NCBI RefSeq assembly: GCF_005925325.1
Contig: NZ_SRMP01000003.1
Location: 501,210-565,209, forward strand
Direction of reading: 5' to 3'
Origin: Pedobacter helvus
Lineage (GTDB): Bacteria > Bacteroidota > Bacteroidia > Sphingobacteriales > Sphingobacteriaceae
DNA: 64,000 nucleotides
The position numbers and the translations under genes are program-made. Position 1 is the first letter of the stretch. Each line of letters begins with the position of its first letter. The notes beneath the pieces are model-generated. The model saw nothing but the letters and a program-made list of their open reading frames with translations, was not told where the DNA came from and searched no databases. Shown piece after piece: positions 27,494 to 35,992 of the stretch.

Positions 27494-28729
27494 TTATTCG
27501 AATTCTGATTGCAGAATAGCAACTACTTCTTTGATTGTTTCTTCTTCTAGATCGGTTCTTTTCACTAACTCATCTAAAGAAAGTGACAATACACTTTTTG
27601 CTGTATCTAGACCGATTGCTTTTAATTCATCGATAATCCAGCTATCGATTTCATCTGAGAATTCCTCTAAATCCACATCCTCATCTTCTTCACCAGCTTC
27701 ACGGTAAACATCTATCTCATAGCCAGTTAATTTACCTGCTAGTTTGATATTGTGCCCACCACGACCAATTGCTAATGATACTTGATCTGGTTTTAAATAA
27801 ACCGATGCACGTTTAGTTTCATCATCTAATTTAATAGAGGTGATTTTTGCAGGGCTTAAAGCACGTTGGATATATAACGAAATATTGGTAGTAAAGTTGA
27901 TTACATCAATATTTTCATTTTTTAACTCTCTCACAATACCGTGGATACGAGATCCTTTCATACCCACACAAGCACCTACTGGATCAATTCTATCATCATA
28001 AGATTCTACAGCAACTTTAGCTCGCTCTCCTGGTTCACGAACAATTTTCTTGATAGTAATTAAACCGTCGAAAATCTCTGGAACCTCGATTTCGAACAAA
28101 CGTTGTAAGAATTCTGGAGCTACCCTAGAAATAATGATTTTAGGTGTAGCATTTACCATATCTACTTTAGAAATTACGGCACGTACTGCATCGCCTTTTT
28201 TAAAGTAATCTGCTGGAATTTGTTCTGTTTTTGGCATCAACAACTCGTTTCCTTCATCGTCTAACACCAAAGTTTCCTTTTTCCAAACTTGGTAAACCTC
28301 ACCAGTTACAATTTCACCTACTCTATCTTTATATTTTTTGAAGATTTCGTCTTTCTCTAACTCCAAAACTTTAGAAACCAAAGTTTGACGAGCAGCCAAA
28401 ATAGCTCTACGGCCAAAACTTTCTAAAGTAATTTGCTCGATATAATCGTCGCCAACTTCTAAATCAGCATCATACTGGCGCACCTCCGCTAATTCAATCT
28501 CTAGATCATCATCCTCAGAAAAACCATCTTCCATTACTTTTCTGGTTCTCCAAATCTCCAAATCTCCGTTATCCGGGTTCACAATCACATCGCAGTTTTC
28601 ATCTGTTCCGTATTTTTTACGCAACATACTACGAAACACCTCTTCTAATACGCTAATTACCGTAGGGCGGTCGATATTCTTAAAGTCTTTAAACTCTTGA
28701 AAAGAATCGATTAAATTAATATTGTTCAT
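27494..28729 (-). CDS. nusA: Transcription termination/antitermination factor NusA
   Basis: Binds RNA polymerase and nascent RNA to control pausing and termination. The 411-residue protein has the N-terminal polymerase-binding domain (1-125), the S1 domain (GEIVTGEVYQVWKKETLVLD), two KH domains (VGACVGMKGSRIHGIV, SLAIGRGGHNIKLAGKLTG), an acidic linker and a C-terminal helical domain with a HhH-like ELKAIGLDTAKSVL. This is the normal form in Bacteroidetes, without the E. coli acidic repeats. Three bases separate it from rimP. In other bacteria NusA regulates its own operon. Confidence 0.96.
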   Translation of the reverse strand: MNNINLIDSFQEFKDFKNIDRPTVISVLEEVFRSMLRKKYGTDENCDVIVNPDNGDLEIWRTRKVMEDGFSEDDDLEIELAEVRQYDADLEVGDDYIEQITLESFGRRAILAARQTLVSKVLELEKDEIFKKYKDRVGEIVTGEVYQVWKKETLVLDDEGNELLMPKTEQIPADYFKKGDAVRAVISKVDMVNATPKIIISRVAPEFLQRLFEIEVPEIFDGLITIKKIVREPGERAKVAVESYDDRIDPVGACVGMKGSRIHGIVRELKNENIDVINFTTNISLYIQRALSPAKITSIKLDDETKRASVYLKPDQVSLAIGRGGHNIKLAGKLTGYEIDVYREAGEEDEDVDLEEFSDEIDSWIIDELKAIGLDTAKSVLSLSLDELVKRTDLEEETIKEVVAILQSEFE

Positions 28730-28732
28730 TTG

Positions 28733-29197
28733 TTATTTAAATGAAATTAAAACCTTTGTTTCTGTTATATCGTTTAAAGCGATTTGGCTATTCACCAATT
28801 GCACTTTTTTACCTTTTTCTTTAACCTGTTCCTCAATGGTGATTGAGGTTTCATCTGCAGCTACCAGCTTGCCTTCTTTTTTATTGCCGTCAGCTAATTT
28901 TAGCGCTAATTCCCTACCAATGTTTTTGGCATACTGCCTCGTTAACTTTAGTGGCTCACCAACACCTGGAGAAGAAACTTCAAGATTATAGGCAGTTGCA
29001 ATTGCATTCTCTTCTTCTAGATGGAAACCCACATGCCTGCTTATAGCTACGCAATCTTGAATACTGATCCCTTGATCGCCATCTACATGAATAATCAACT
29101 TGTTGTTTGGCAACATTTTAACATCAACCAAAAACAACTCTGGTCTATCTGCAATTTTCTCTTCTACCAGATCTCTAACTCTCTTTTCTAGCTGCAT
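28733..29197 (-). CDS. rimP: Ribosome maturation factor RimP
   Basis: Assists 30S subunit assembly. The 154-residue protein has the RimP N-domain pattern (LVEEKIADRPELFLVDVKML, ISIQDCVAISRHVGFHLE) and YNLEVSSPGVGEPLKLTRQY, the family's most conserved stretch, followed by an Sm-like C-domain. It is the first gene of rimP-nusA-infB. A terminator-like hairpin lies 20 bases upstream of its ATG, and a good promoter lies just beyond the hairpin. Confidence 0.94.
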   Translation of the reverse strand: MQLEKRVRDLVEEKIADRPELFLVDVKMLPNNKLIIHVDGDQGISIQDCVAISRHVGFHLEEENAIATAYNLEVSSPGVGEPLKLTRQYAKNIGRELALKLADGNKKEGKLVAADETSITIEEQVKEKGKKVQLVNSQIALNDITETKVLISFK

Positions 29198-29217
29198 AGT
29201 ATAAATTTTGCTAAATA

Positions 29218-29245
29218 AAAAGAGGGGACACTCGTCCCCTCTTTT
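29218..29245 (-). terminator. Strong terminator-like hairpin in the rimP leader
   Basis: A perfect 12-bp stem (AAAAGAGGGGAC/GTCCCCTCTTTT) with a 4-base loop gives a U-rich run on the minus strand. It lies 20 bases before the rimP ATG and about 132 bases after the stop of the upstream MFS gene. It may end the MFS transcript, act as an attenuator for rimP-nusA-infB, or both. Confidence 0.8.
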
Positions 29246-29258
29246 CTTGTTTTGCTCT

Positions 29259-29289
29259 GCAAAGATACAAAAATATTTATAAAAGCAAA
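29259..29289 (-). promoter_or_regulatory. Bacteroidetes-type promoter of rimP-nusA-infB
   Basis: On the minus strand TTTG (29289-29286), 18 bases, then TATCTTTG (29267-29260) followed by C. This matches the consensus TTTG-N19-TAnnTTTG closely. The RNA would start near 29255, so the hairpin at 29218-29245 would lie at the very 5' end of the transcript. Confidence 0.6.
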
Positions 29290-29377
29290 AAGCTTAGTCT
29301 TATATATAACGAATAGAGCTATTTAGCAGATTTAGTCCTTGCTTTTACTTTATAATTGAAGGCCTTGAAAAGATACG

Positions 29378-30640
29378 CTAATGTTCCAAAACCGTATCCG
29401 CCCTTGCATTGACTTGTTCTTTTGCTTGTACCAACTTATTCACTCGGCTCATTAGCCAAATGCTAATTAAAGTAATTACTACAATAACATAAGCTACCAT
29501 ATTATAGTGCTCCAGTGGCTGCCCCTTACCGGGCTGTGTAACAATTAGCCCAGAAACCGCTGCAGCAACTCCGCCAGCAATTTGCTGTAAAGAAGCATTG
29601 ATGCTCATAAAAGCGCCTCGATCTGCAGGCTCCGGAATGGCACTGGTTAACGCTTGAGAAGGAATCATTCTGCTCATGATGCCGGCCATCATCAAAACAT
29701 TGAAGATCATTACCCAAATCAATGGCGTAACTGAAAGATTGGTATAAATTACACACATCAACATCATCCAGATAGATGCCGCAGCGAATATTTTCAACTT
29801 ACTCACCTTATCACTTAGCCTACCCACCAAAGGTAAAATCACCAGAGAGCTTATTCCCGAAACCATAAACAACATCGGCAGCTCACTTTCTGTGATACCT
29901 AAGTTGTTTACGGCAAAAGCGCTCCCAAACGGCATCATCATGAAACCACCAATGGACAATAGTGCGGTAGACGTAAAACCGATGCGATGCCTTTTCTGCA
30001 TCATCGTATGCCACAAATGCGCAATGGGCGATTTATCTCGCTGTATCTTCAAGTGCTCATTCACCGATCTCAATCTAAAGGCAATCATTAACGCGATGAT
30101 TAACGCCAAACCTACGACTAACCAGAAAGGAGCTTCCCAGCCCCAAATGTTTGCCAAGTAAAGACCAATAGGCACCCCTAAAACCTGGCTGGCGCCAAAA
30201 CCCATCTGCACGAAGCCCATCACTCGTCCTCGTTGCTCCAGGCTAAACAAATCTGTGATGATGGCCATGGAGATAGAGCTGATTACACCACCGAACAGTC
30301 CGGTAATAATTCTGGCAGCTACCAATTGAGTATAAGTATGTGCTAAACCACAAAATGCCGTCCCTAATATGAAGCCAATGTAAAAGAAGAGCAATAGCTT
30401 TTTGCGATCGAACTTATCCGCAAAACCTGCTGTTAACAACCCTGAGATACCTGCACTAAAGGCGTAAGCAGATACGGCAATGCCAAAATCTTTTGGGCTT
30501 AAACTGAGCGATTTCATCAAGATATCGCCTAGTGGAGACATCACCATAAAATCCAAGATCACGGTAAACTGGGTAACTGCTAATAGAAAAATTACCAGTT
30601 TTTGATAGGAGGTAAATATGGTTGGCTCTTGCTGCGACAT
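29378..30640 (-). CDS. MFS transporter, DHA1-like
   Basis: A 420-residue protein with twelve helices and the major-facilitator loop motif GFADKFDRKKLLLF between helices 2 and 3 (the G-x-x-x-D-x-x-x-R-K-x form), as well as GRVMGFVQMGFGASQVLGVPIG. This fits the drug/proton antiporter (DHA1) group, which includes efflux pumps for drugs, sugars and nucleosides. Substrate unknown. The gene is monocistronic or nearly so. Confidence 0.88.
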   Translation of the reverse strand: MSQQEPTIFTSYQKLVIFLLAVTQFTVILDFMVMSPLGDILMKSLSLSPKDFGIAVSAYAFSAGISGLLTAGFADKFDRKKLLLFFYIGFILGTAFCGLAHTYTQLVAARIITGLFGGVISSISMAIITDLFSLEQRGRVMGFVQMGFGASQVLGVPIGLYLANIWGWEAPFWLVVGLALIIALMIAFRLRSVNEHLKIQRDKSPIAHLWHTMMQKRHRIGFTSTALLSIGGFMMMPFGSAFAVNNLGITESELPMLFMVSGISSLVILPLVGRLSDKVSKLKIFAAASIWMMLMCVIYTNLSVTPLIWVMIFNVLMMAGIMSRMIPSQALTSAIPEPADRGAFMSINASLQQIAGGVAAAVSGLIVTQPGKGQPLEHYNMVAYVIVVITLISIWLMSRVNKLVQAKEQVNARADTVLEH

Positions 30641-30669
30641 TATAATGGGATTAATCTCACAAATATAGA

Positions 30670-31074
30670 TTAACGAACCAATACTTTTTCCTGTCGTTTT
30701 ACAGTCTTACCAATGTCAGCCTTCAAAATATCTTCGGTTTTACCAAAGCTGCTATTCAAAACCGTTTGCACTAGATACTCGTTGCCTTTTACAAACGATT
30801 TTTGTGGTGTAAAAATTAATGTATCTTTCTTGATTTCTATTTTTCCTGCAACCTGCTTCTCTATACCAGAGTTTTCACCAGACTCGAAAACACTTACCAA
30901 TTCTTGAGCTAAACTATCAGTTTGTTGTTTTGCTCTAAACAAACTAACTTCATCTAAACCAGTAAAAAGAATAGTAGTGCTATCTGAAGAAAAATTGATT
31001 TCTAATTCCTTTTTGGAGGAACATGATGAAAAAATTAAACAACAAACAATGATTAATGTTAATTTGCTAAACAT
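30670..31074 (-). CDS. Hypothetical lipoprotein, 134 aa
   Basis: The lipobox FSSC after a short hydrophobic segment (LIIVCCLIFSSC) predicts a lipoprotein, and the mature part begins SSKKELEINF. The remainder has a helical stretch (VSLFRAKQQTDSLAQELVSVF) and beta strands, without known motifs. The gene is divergent from the holin-family gene, the two ATGs being only 14 bases apart, so their promoters must overlap the genes. Function unknown. Confidence 0.72.
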   Translation of the reverse strand: MFSKLTLIIVCCLIFSSCSSKKELEINFSSDSTTILFTGLDEVSLFRAKQQTDSLAQELVSVFESGENSGIEKQVAGKIEIKKDTLIFTPQKSFVKGNEYLVQTVLNSSFGKTEDILKADIGKTVKRQEKVLVR

Positions 31075-31088
31075 TTAACAAAAATACG

Positions 31089-31439
31089 ATGATTAAACTA
31101 ATTTTAGAAGTGCTTTTAATGGGACTTGCTGTTATGCTTGGCGCTTTTTTAGTCCCTGGAGTTTCGGTAGATGGTTACGGAAGCGCAATTATTGCGGCAG
31201 TGCTAATTGCCGTTGCAAATGCAACCATTGGCTTAATACTGAGGATATTTACCTTTCCTCTAAATTTTTTAACCCTTGGCTTGGTCTCTTTTATCATCTC
31301 CGTTTTGATGATTTTATTGGTAGATAGCTGGATGACGGGCTTTAATACTTCTGGTTTCCTTTCGGCAGCAATTTTGGCCATTGCCGTTGCTGTAATTAAG
31401 ATGATTTTAGACGCGGCTTTTGGGGTACAAAAATCGTAA
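31089..31439 (+). CDS. Phage-holin-4-family (YvlD-like) membrane protein
   Basis: A 116-residue protein with about four helices, beginning LILEVLLMGLAVMLGAFLVPGVSVDGYGSAIIAAVLIAVANATIG and containing FPLNFLTLGLVSFIISVLMILL, both typical of the 'phage holin family' (Pfam Phage_holin_4_2, B. subtilis YvlD). Despite the name it is a chromosomal inner-membrane family unrelated to lysis in most bacteria; in Bacillus it is under envelope-stress control. There are no phage genes around it. Confidence 0.87.
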   Translation: MIKLILEVLLMGLAVMLGAFLVPGVSVDGYGSAIIAAVLIAVANATIGLILRIFTFPLNFLTLGLVSFIISVLMILLVDSWMTGFNTSGFLSAAILAIAVAVIKMILDAAFGVQKS

Positions 31440-31599
31440 CTCATGAGAGAGGAACCAACCACCTTAGACACCTAAGCTCACTTTAGTTTTGCTTTCAGAT
31501 AACTACACTTTAATAACTAAATAGGTCTTATAAGCTATTTAGCAATAGCTTAAATGTACTTATATGTTATGTGGTCGAAAATTACATTGATGTAGTTTG

Positions 31600-31623
31600 A
31601 TGGCAGGTGAGGACACCTGCCAT
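31600..31623. repeat. Perfect hairpin without U tract
   Basis: A 10-bp perfect stem (ATGGCAGGTG/CACCTGCCAT) with an AGGA loop lies in the 233-base gap between the holin-family gene and the acyl-CoA dehydrogenase gene, which converge. Neither strand gives a U tract after it. It could be a weak terminator or a REP-like element. Nearby, TTATGTGGT occurs twice (about 31567 and 31640). Confidence 0.5.
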
Positions 31624-31672
31624 TAGAGAAAATCGTATGTGGTTATGTGGTAAAATCTTTCGTAACGAGTGT

Positions 31673-32812
31673 CTAAGCCAAAACACTTCTACTGATCACT
31701 AATTTTTGTATTTCGGACGTACCTTCATAAATCTGAGTGATTTTGGCGTCCCTCATTAATCGTTCTACGTGATATTCTTTCACAAAACCGTAACCGCCGT
31801 GAATTTGCACCGCCTCTACAGTCACATCCATTGCTACTTTACTTGCAAATAATTTGGCCATAGATCCTTCGACTGTGTAAGACAAACCTTGATCTTTTAG
31901 CCAAGCCGCTTTGTGAACCAACAGCCTTGCCGCTTCAATTTGCGTAGCCATGTCTGCTAGTTTAAAAGCAATAGCTTGATGATCTGCAATTGGTTTTCCA
32001 AAAGCTTTACGCTCTTTTGCATAAGCCAACGCCAACTCATAAGCGCCCGCAGCAATACCCAATGCTTGTGCTGCAATGCCAATACGGCCACCTTCTAATG
32101 TTTTCATCGCAAATTTAAACCCAAAACCATCTTCGCCAATGCGGTTTTCCTTTGGTACTTTAACATCGTTAAACATCAACGAATGTGTATCAGACCCTCT
32201 AATGCCTAATTTATTTTCCTTTGGACCAACGGTAAATCCGGGCGTTCCTTTTTCTACAATAAAAGCATTGATCCCTTTATGTTTTAACTCTTTATGAGTT
32301 TGAGCTATTACCAAGTAAGTGCTTGCTGTGCTACCGTTAGTTATCCAATTTTTGGTGCCATTTAGTAGATAATAATCTCCTTTATCTTCTGCGGTAGTCT
32401 GTTGTGAGGTAGCATCAGAACCTGCTTCAGGCTCCGAAAGGCAGAAAGCGCCGATTTGCTCACCAGCAGCTAAAGGCTTTAAGTATTTCTCTTTTTGTTC
32501 TTCTGTGCCGTATTTTTCTAAACCATAGCAAACCAAAGAATTGTTTACCGATACCACAACCGAAGCAGAGGCGTCTACCTTAGAAAGTTCTTCCATCACC
32601 AGGGTATAAGAAACGGTATCCATTCCGCCACCGTTATATTTAGGATCAACCATCATTCCCAAAAAGCCGAGCTCGCCCATGCTTTTCACTTGTTCGCTTG
32701 GAAATTTTTGATGCTCGTCTCTCTCGATTACTCCAGGCTTTAATTCATTTTGGGCAAAATCCCTAGCAGCTTGTCTAATCATTTGCTGCTCTTCGCTTAG
32801 TTCAAAATGCAT
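31673..32812 (-). CDS. Acyl-CoA dehydrogenase
   Basis: FAD-dependent oxidation of an acyl-CoA to the 2-enoyl-CoA, with electrons passed to ETF. The 379-residue protein has both family signatures, CLSEPEAGSDA (about 130) and the C-terminal QIHGGYGFVKEYHVERLMRDAKITQIYEGTSEIQ, whose Glu in YEGTSE is the catalytic base of short-chain and butyryl-CoA type enzymes. The size and motif favour a short- or branched-chain enzyme, but chain length cannot be settled by eye. No other beta-oxidation genes are close. Confidence 0.94.
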   Translation of the reverse strand: MHFELSEEQQMIRQAARDFAQNELKPGVIERDEHQKFPSEQVKSMGELGFLGMMVDPKYNGGGMDTVSYTLVMEELSKVDASASVVVSVNNSLVCYGLEKYGTEEQKEKYLKPLAAGEQIGAFCLSEPEAGSDATSQQTTAEDKGDYYLLNGTKNWITNGSTASTYLVIAQTHKELKHKGINAFIVEKGTPGFTVGPKENKLGIRGSDTHSLMFNDVKVPKENRIGEDGFGFKFAMKTLEGGRIGIAAQALGIAAGAYELALAYAKERKAFGKPIADHQAIAFKLADMATQIEAARLLVHKAAWLKDQGLSYTVEGSMAKLFASKVAMDVTVEAVQIHGGYGFVKEYHVERLMRDAKITQIYEGTSEIQKLVISRSVLA

Positions 32813-32940
32813 ATTTAAGGTATATTGGTTAGGTTCAAAGATATTATTTTTTCAATAATACTATGCAAACATAACAAATTTATGGCAAAAGAAATATGCT
32901 CCTTAATTAGCAGATCGCTACGTATTACTTGAGCTAGAAA

Positions 32941-33939
32941 CTATCTGGGGAAAGTGAAACTTGCGCCTAAAGCCAAGGCCTGACTTCGCTGCACTTTTAA
33001 ATCCATGTCTTTATCGTACAATATCACGCCTGTTAAGGATACATTTAAGAAACGGTTTAGCTTAGAAGTGATTGCAACATCTAAACGATGATCAATCTCA
33101 CCAAAGTCTTCGTAAGGGATAAACATATTGTATTTGGCTTTCAAGATCGTATTCTTCATGATTTCTTTTTCCAAATTACTTACGACTTGAAAAGCGAGAT
33201 CGTTTTTTAATTTTTTGCCAATAGGTACACCATAGTTTTTGGTATTGTTTGTGATTCTATAAAGTGCCGTATCTAATACAAAAGTTTGGCGGGCGGTACC
33301 CGTACCAATACGCGTGGAGAAAGCTTTACTTGGCTTATATTCAAAACCTAAAGACTCTGTAAGATAGCCTGGGGACATAAACTTTGACAAAAGCTTTGCC
33401 TGCTCATTTCCTTGTGCATCTTTAGAGTAAGAAAACCCTTTATCGAACTGAGATTCGAAACTTAAAGAGGCGAAGAAATACCAGTTTTTAGACAATTGAA
33501 CCGCTGCCTTATTATCCCAAAAAATACGGTCGTTGGTTTTCTTTTGTAACTGATCTTTGTTCTTAACCTTTCCGTACTGTAAAATCACCTCGCTAGTATA
33601 ACTGTAGCTCTCTTTGCTGTATTCTGCTTTGTGGTTAAGCAATGCACCAATAGCGATAGAATTTACCCCACCACCTTTCCAGTTTTCGCTAAACGAAGCC
33701 TGATTGGCATTAATTCCAACAGTAGCTTTTGTTTTCCAATAATTGATTTTTGCTTGTACCAAAGCTGGTTTTAAATCTACTGGTTGAAATGTGATCACGC
33801 CAATTCTAGAAGGAAGCGGATTACGTTTTAGCTTGATTTCCATATCTTTAACAGAAATGGGAACGGTATCTATTTCTTGTGCAGAAAGAGAGAAGCAAAG
33901 GGCTAAAACAGTAAAAGAGGTAAGTAATAAATGCTTCAT
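32941..33939 (-). CDS. DUF3078 domain outer-membrane-type protein
   Basis: A 332-residue protein with a signal peptide ending SLSAQ. The segment ATVGINANQASFSENWKGGGVNSIAIGALLNHKAEY is the DUF3078 signature, and the rest alternates as beta strands to a C-terminal aromatic end (SFTFPR), as expected for a beta-barrel. Members are widespread in Bacteroidetes and have no assigned function. It has its own transcript as far as spacing shows. Confidence 0.88.
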   Translation of the reverse strand: MKHLLLTSFTVLALCFSLSAQEIDTVPISVKDMEIKLKRNPLPSRIGVITFQPVDLKPALVQAKINYWKTKATVGINANQASFSENWKGGGVNSIAIGALLNHKAEYSKESYSYTSEVILQYGKVKNKDQLQKKTNDRIFWDNKAAVQLSKNWYFFASLSFESQFDKGFSYSKDAQGNEQAKLLSKFMSPGYLTESLGFEYKPSKAFSTRIGTGTARQTFVLDTALYRITNNTKNYGVPIGKKLKNDLAFQVVSNLEKEIMKNTILKAKYNMFIPYEDFGEIDHRLDVAITSKLNRFLNVSLTGVILYDKDMDLKVQRSQALALGASFTFPR

Positions 33940-34012
33940 TTTCTACAAAATAACGTAAATATTCATGAAATATTGATAACCAATTAAGGTTTATCGTGCA
34001 AAAATAACAAAA

Positions 34013-34339
34013 CTAAGATTTTAACCTTTTAAAAGAAGCGAATGTTTTTCTATTGTTTAAATAATAGAGATCCTTTTCTTGCGCATAAGCCTCTTTTTCG
34101 AAAATAATGTTCATATAAGCTTGATGATGCGATTGGAAACGGACAAGATTATAGATGTAATTCAAAAAATATATCACATAAAATGGAATGATTAATAATT
34201 CTAGCTGTTGTCTGTGGTGTATCTTTTCGTGGTTAACTAAAACCAGATCGTTTTTGTACGCTTTCCGTTTAATAAAGATAAAAGGATAAACGGCCATAGC
34301 CGCTGTAGGCAATCTCGAAAACGTAATGAACACTGCCAT
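34013..34339 (-). CDS. Tiny HExxH membrane protein, possible minimal metalloprotease
   Basis: A 108-residue protein with a short N-terminal hydrophobic helix (about 12-23), the zinc-binding-type motif HEKIHHRQQLEL (His 37, Glu 38, His 41), a second helix (about 49-66) and, 40 residues later, FEKEAYAQEKD, which offers a possible third Glu ligand. HExxH plus a distal Glu is the layout of gluzincin metallopeptidases, and families of this size with this motif are known as minigluzincins. It may alternatively be a non-enzymatic member. It starts 1 base after the preceding gene and is coupled to it. Confidence 0.65.
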   Translation of the reverse strand: MAVFITFSRLPTAAMAVYPFIFIKRKAYKNDLVLVNHEKIHHRQQLELLIIPFYVIYFLNYIYNLVRFQSHHQAYMNIIFEKEAYAQEKDLYYLNNRKTFASFKRLKS

Positions 34340-34340
34340 A

Positions 34341-35090
34341 TTAGGGCTGCTCTATAGATAATTTCGGCAAGGTTGGCAAGCGGAACATCGCCGGGTTACG
34401 CTTGTAAGAAGCGTAGCTGTTTTTTACAAACTGAATAAAGGCGTATTCTGAAGCACTTAAAACAAACTGATAAGTGGGCCTATATTGCGTCATAAAATCT
34501 TGTATATTTTCTTCCTTGATATCTACCAATCCCATCACGTAATCTTTACGATAACGGTAATCAATAACCTGTTCTTTATAATCTTTTTCTAAAATTTTCT
34601 GGAGTTGACGAGCATTTTTTCCATCCCTGCTTAACAGGTTATAAATTGCATCTATGCCTAATCCAACGCCACCTTGCCCCAAGTTTAGCAAGTCTTTGCT
34701 GCTTCCCTTATCTAGCTTGTACTTGTATTCATCAAGTTTAGATTTATACAGTTCTTGTGGCGTTTTCGCCTTTCCATAGATCGGTACTTCTTTCAGTCTA
34801 ATTCCTAATGACCGCAATTGGAAAACAATTGCACCCTGACCGCGGTATACTACGGTATCCATTGCATACCCACTTAGTGCCGCAAAGAGTGTATCGCCAT
34901 GATTTATTTTGGCAAAAAACTCACCTTTGGTGTTGTTGTAGATTCCCGTATCTATCGATGAATTGTAGATGTAAACTTTCGCTAAGCGTAGCTTACTGTC
35001 TTTATCTACCACAAAACCAGGAACCGTTTTCTGTTGTGCAAAAGCAGTTAACGTACAAATAAATAATATACAGGAAAGTAGAATTCTCAT
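34341..35090 (-). CDS. Secreted protein with carboxypeptidase-regulatory-like domain, 249 aa
   Basis: A signal peptide ends near AFAQQ (residue 19). Residues 20-105 form a CarboxypepD_reg-like beta domain (VPGFVVDKDSKLRLAKVYIYNSS, NTKGEFFAKI, GYAMDTVVY). The C-terminal half is helical and Lys-rich (YKSKLDEYKYKLDKGSS). Such proteins are frequent in Bacteroidetes envelopes; their function is unknown. It is followed after one base by the tiny HExxH protein, a tandem arrangement suggesting a joint role. Confidence 0.75.
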   Translation of the reverse strand: MRILLSCILFICTLTAFAQQKTVPGFVVDKDSKLRLAKVYIYNSSIDTGIYNNTKGEFFAKINHGDTLFAALSGYAMDTVVYRGQGAIVFQLRSLGIRLKEVPIYGKAKTPQELYKSKLDEYKYKLDKGSSKDLLNLGQGGVGLGIDAIYNLLSRDGKNARQLQKILEKDYKEQVIDYRYRKDYVMGLVDIKEENIQDFMTQYRPTYQFVLSASEYAFIQFVKNSYASYKRNPAMFRLPTLPKLSIEQP

Positions 35091-35139
35091 TAATTAAGCA
35101 AAGCTACAATTTATAAAAATTGCGCTATTTATCTTAACA

Positions 35140-35985
35140 TTATTTAACTACCAATAGTTTTTGCCCTATTTTGATGTTGTTATCCGGCAATTGGTTTAAA
35201 TTTTTCAGTTCATCTACAGAGATTTTGTAAAGTTGGCTGATCTTGTATAAGGTGTCGCCCTGCGAAACCGTATGATACTTGCCATTTTCTAAGCTCGATG
35301 GTGGATCTTTTGGCGCTACATTTACCGGCGTGTAAAGTTTCTTTTCATTAGGGATATTAGCATTGATTTCTTTAAACACTTTATCTTCCCTCGCCAGCTT
35401 TTCACGTTCACTTTCCGATTGGTCGTATTGGTAAAGTTGATATTTATCAATGAGGTTAATCAGCAGTTCTGGATATTTCGGATTGGTAGCATAGCCTGCG
35501 TTTTTCAAACCAATTGCCCAATTGCGATAATCGTTTTTATCTAATTCGAAAAGACCAGCATAACGTTTACGTTTTAAAAATTCAGAATGATCTTTGTACG
35601 ATTCTCTTGGATCTTTATAAACACGGAAACAGTCATTTCTGTTATCATCATCACGGTAATAAGCCTTACCTTTCCAGTCTGAAGTACATTTAATCCCGAA
35701 GTGATTGTTGGCATATTTTGCCAGATCGCTGTTTCCACTACCAGACTCGATAATACCCTGCGCTAGCGTAATACTTGCCGGAATACCATACTTATTCATC
35801 TCTTCTATCGCAATTGCTTTGAAAGCATCGATATAAGACAAAGTAGTGTAAGAAATAGGATTAGGATTTTCCTTCTTCGCATTTTTTTCAATTTGTTTAT
35901 TGTTTTTACTGTATTGCTTTGTTTTACAAGCACTAGCAAATACGGCTAAAAAAGCTAAGAAAAGAAGTTGTCTATTTTTACTCAT
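35140..35985 (-). CDS. Lipoprotein glucosaminidase with C-terminal LysM domain
   Basis: A peptidoglycan hydrolase of the FlgJ/Lyz2-type N-acetylglucosaminidase family (GH73). Lipobox ASAC (Cys 20) follows the signal; the catalytic domain is at about 50-195 (GIPASITLAQGIIESGSGNSDLAKYANNHFGIK, with the family Glu in IIESG), and a LysM domain is at the end (YHTVSQGDTLYKISQLYKISVDELKNLNQL). The LysM domain holds it to peptidoglycan. It is a tandem paralogue of the next upstream gene, 7 bases away. A role in wall turnover or septum cleavage is expected. Confidence 0.9.
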   Translation of the reverse strand: MSKNRQLLFLAFLAVFASACKTKQYSKNNKQIEKNAKKENPNPISYTTLSYIDAFKAIAIEEMNKYGIPASITLAQGIIESGSGNSDLAKYANNHFGIKCTSDWKGKAYYRDDDNRNDCFRVYKDPRESYKDHSEFLKRKRYAGLFELDKNDYRNWAIGLKNAGYATNPKYPELLINLIDKYQLYQYDQSESEREKLAREDKVFKEINANIPNEKKLYTPVNVAPKDPPSSLENGKYHTVSQGDTLYKISQLYKISVDELKNLNQLPDNNIKIGQKLLVVK

Positions 35986-35992
35986 TACGGCA

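Noticed and set aside
29276..29377. A tRNA or other small RNA gene between rimP and the MFS gene
   Set aside because: No cloverleaf or conserved loop pattern could be drawn; only the promoter and hairpin stand out.
31089..31439. Prophage remnant from the 'phage holin family' protein
   Set aside because: This family is a common chromosomal membrane protein; there are no phage structural, integrase or lysis genes nearby.
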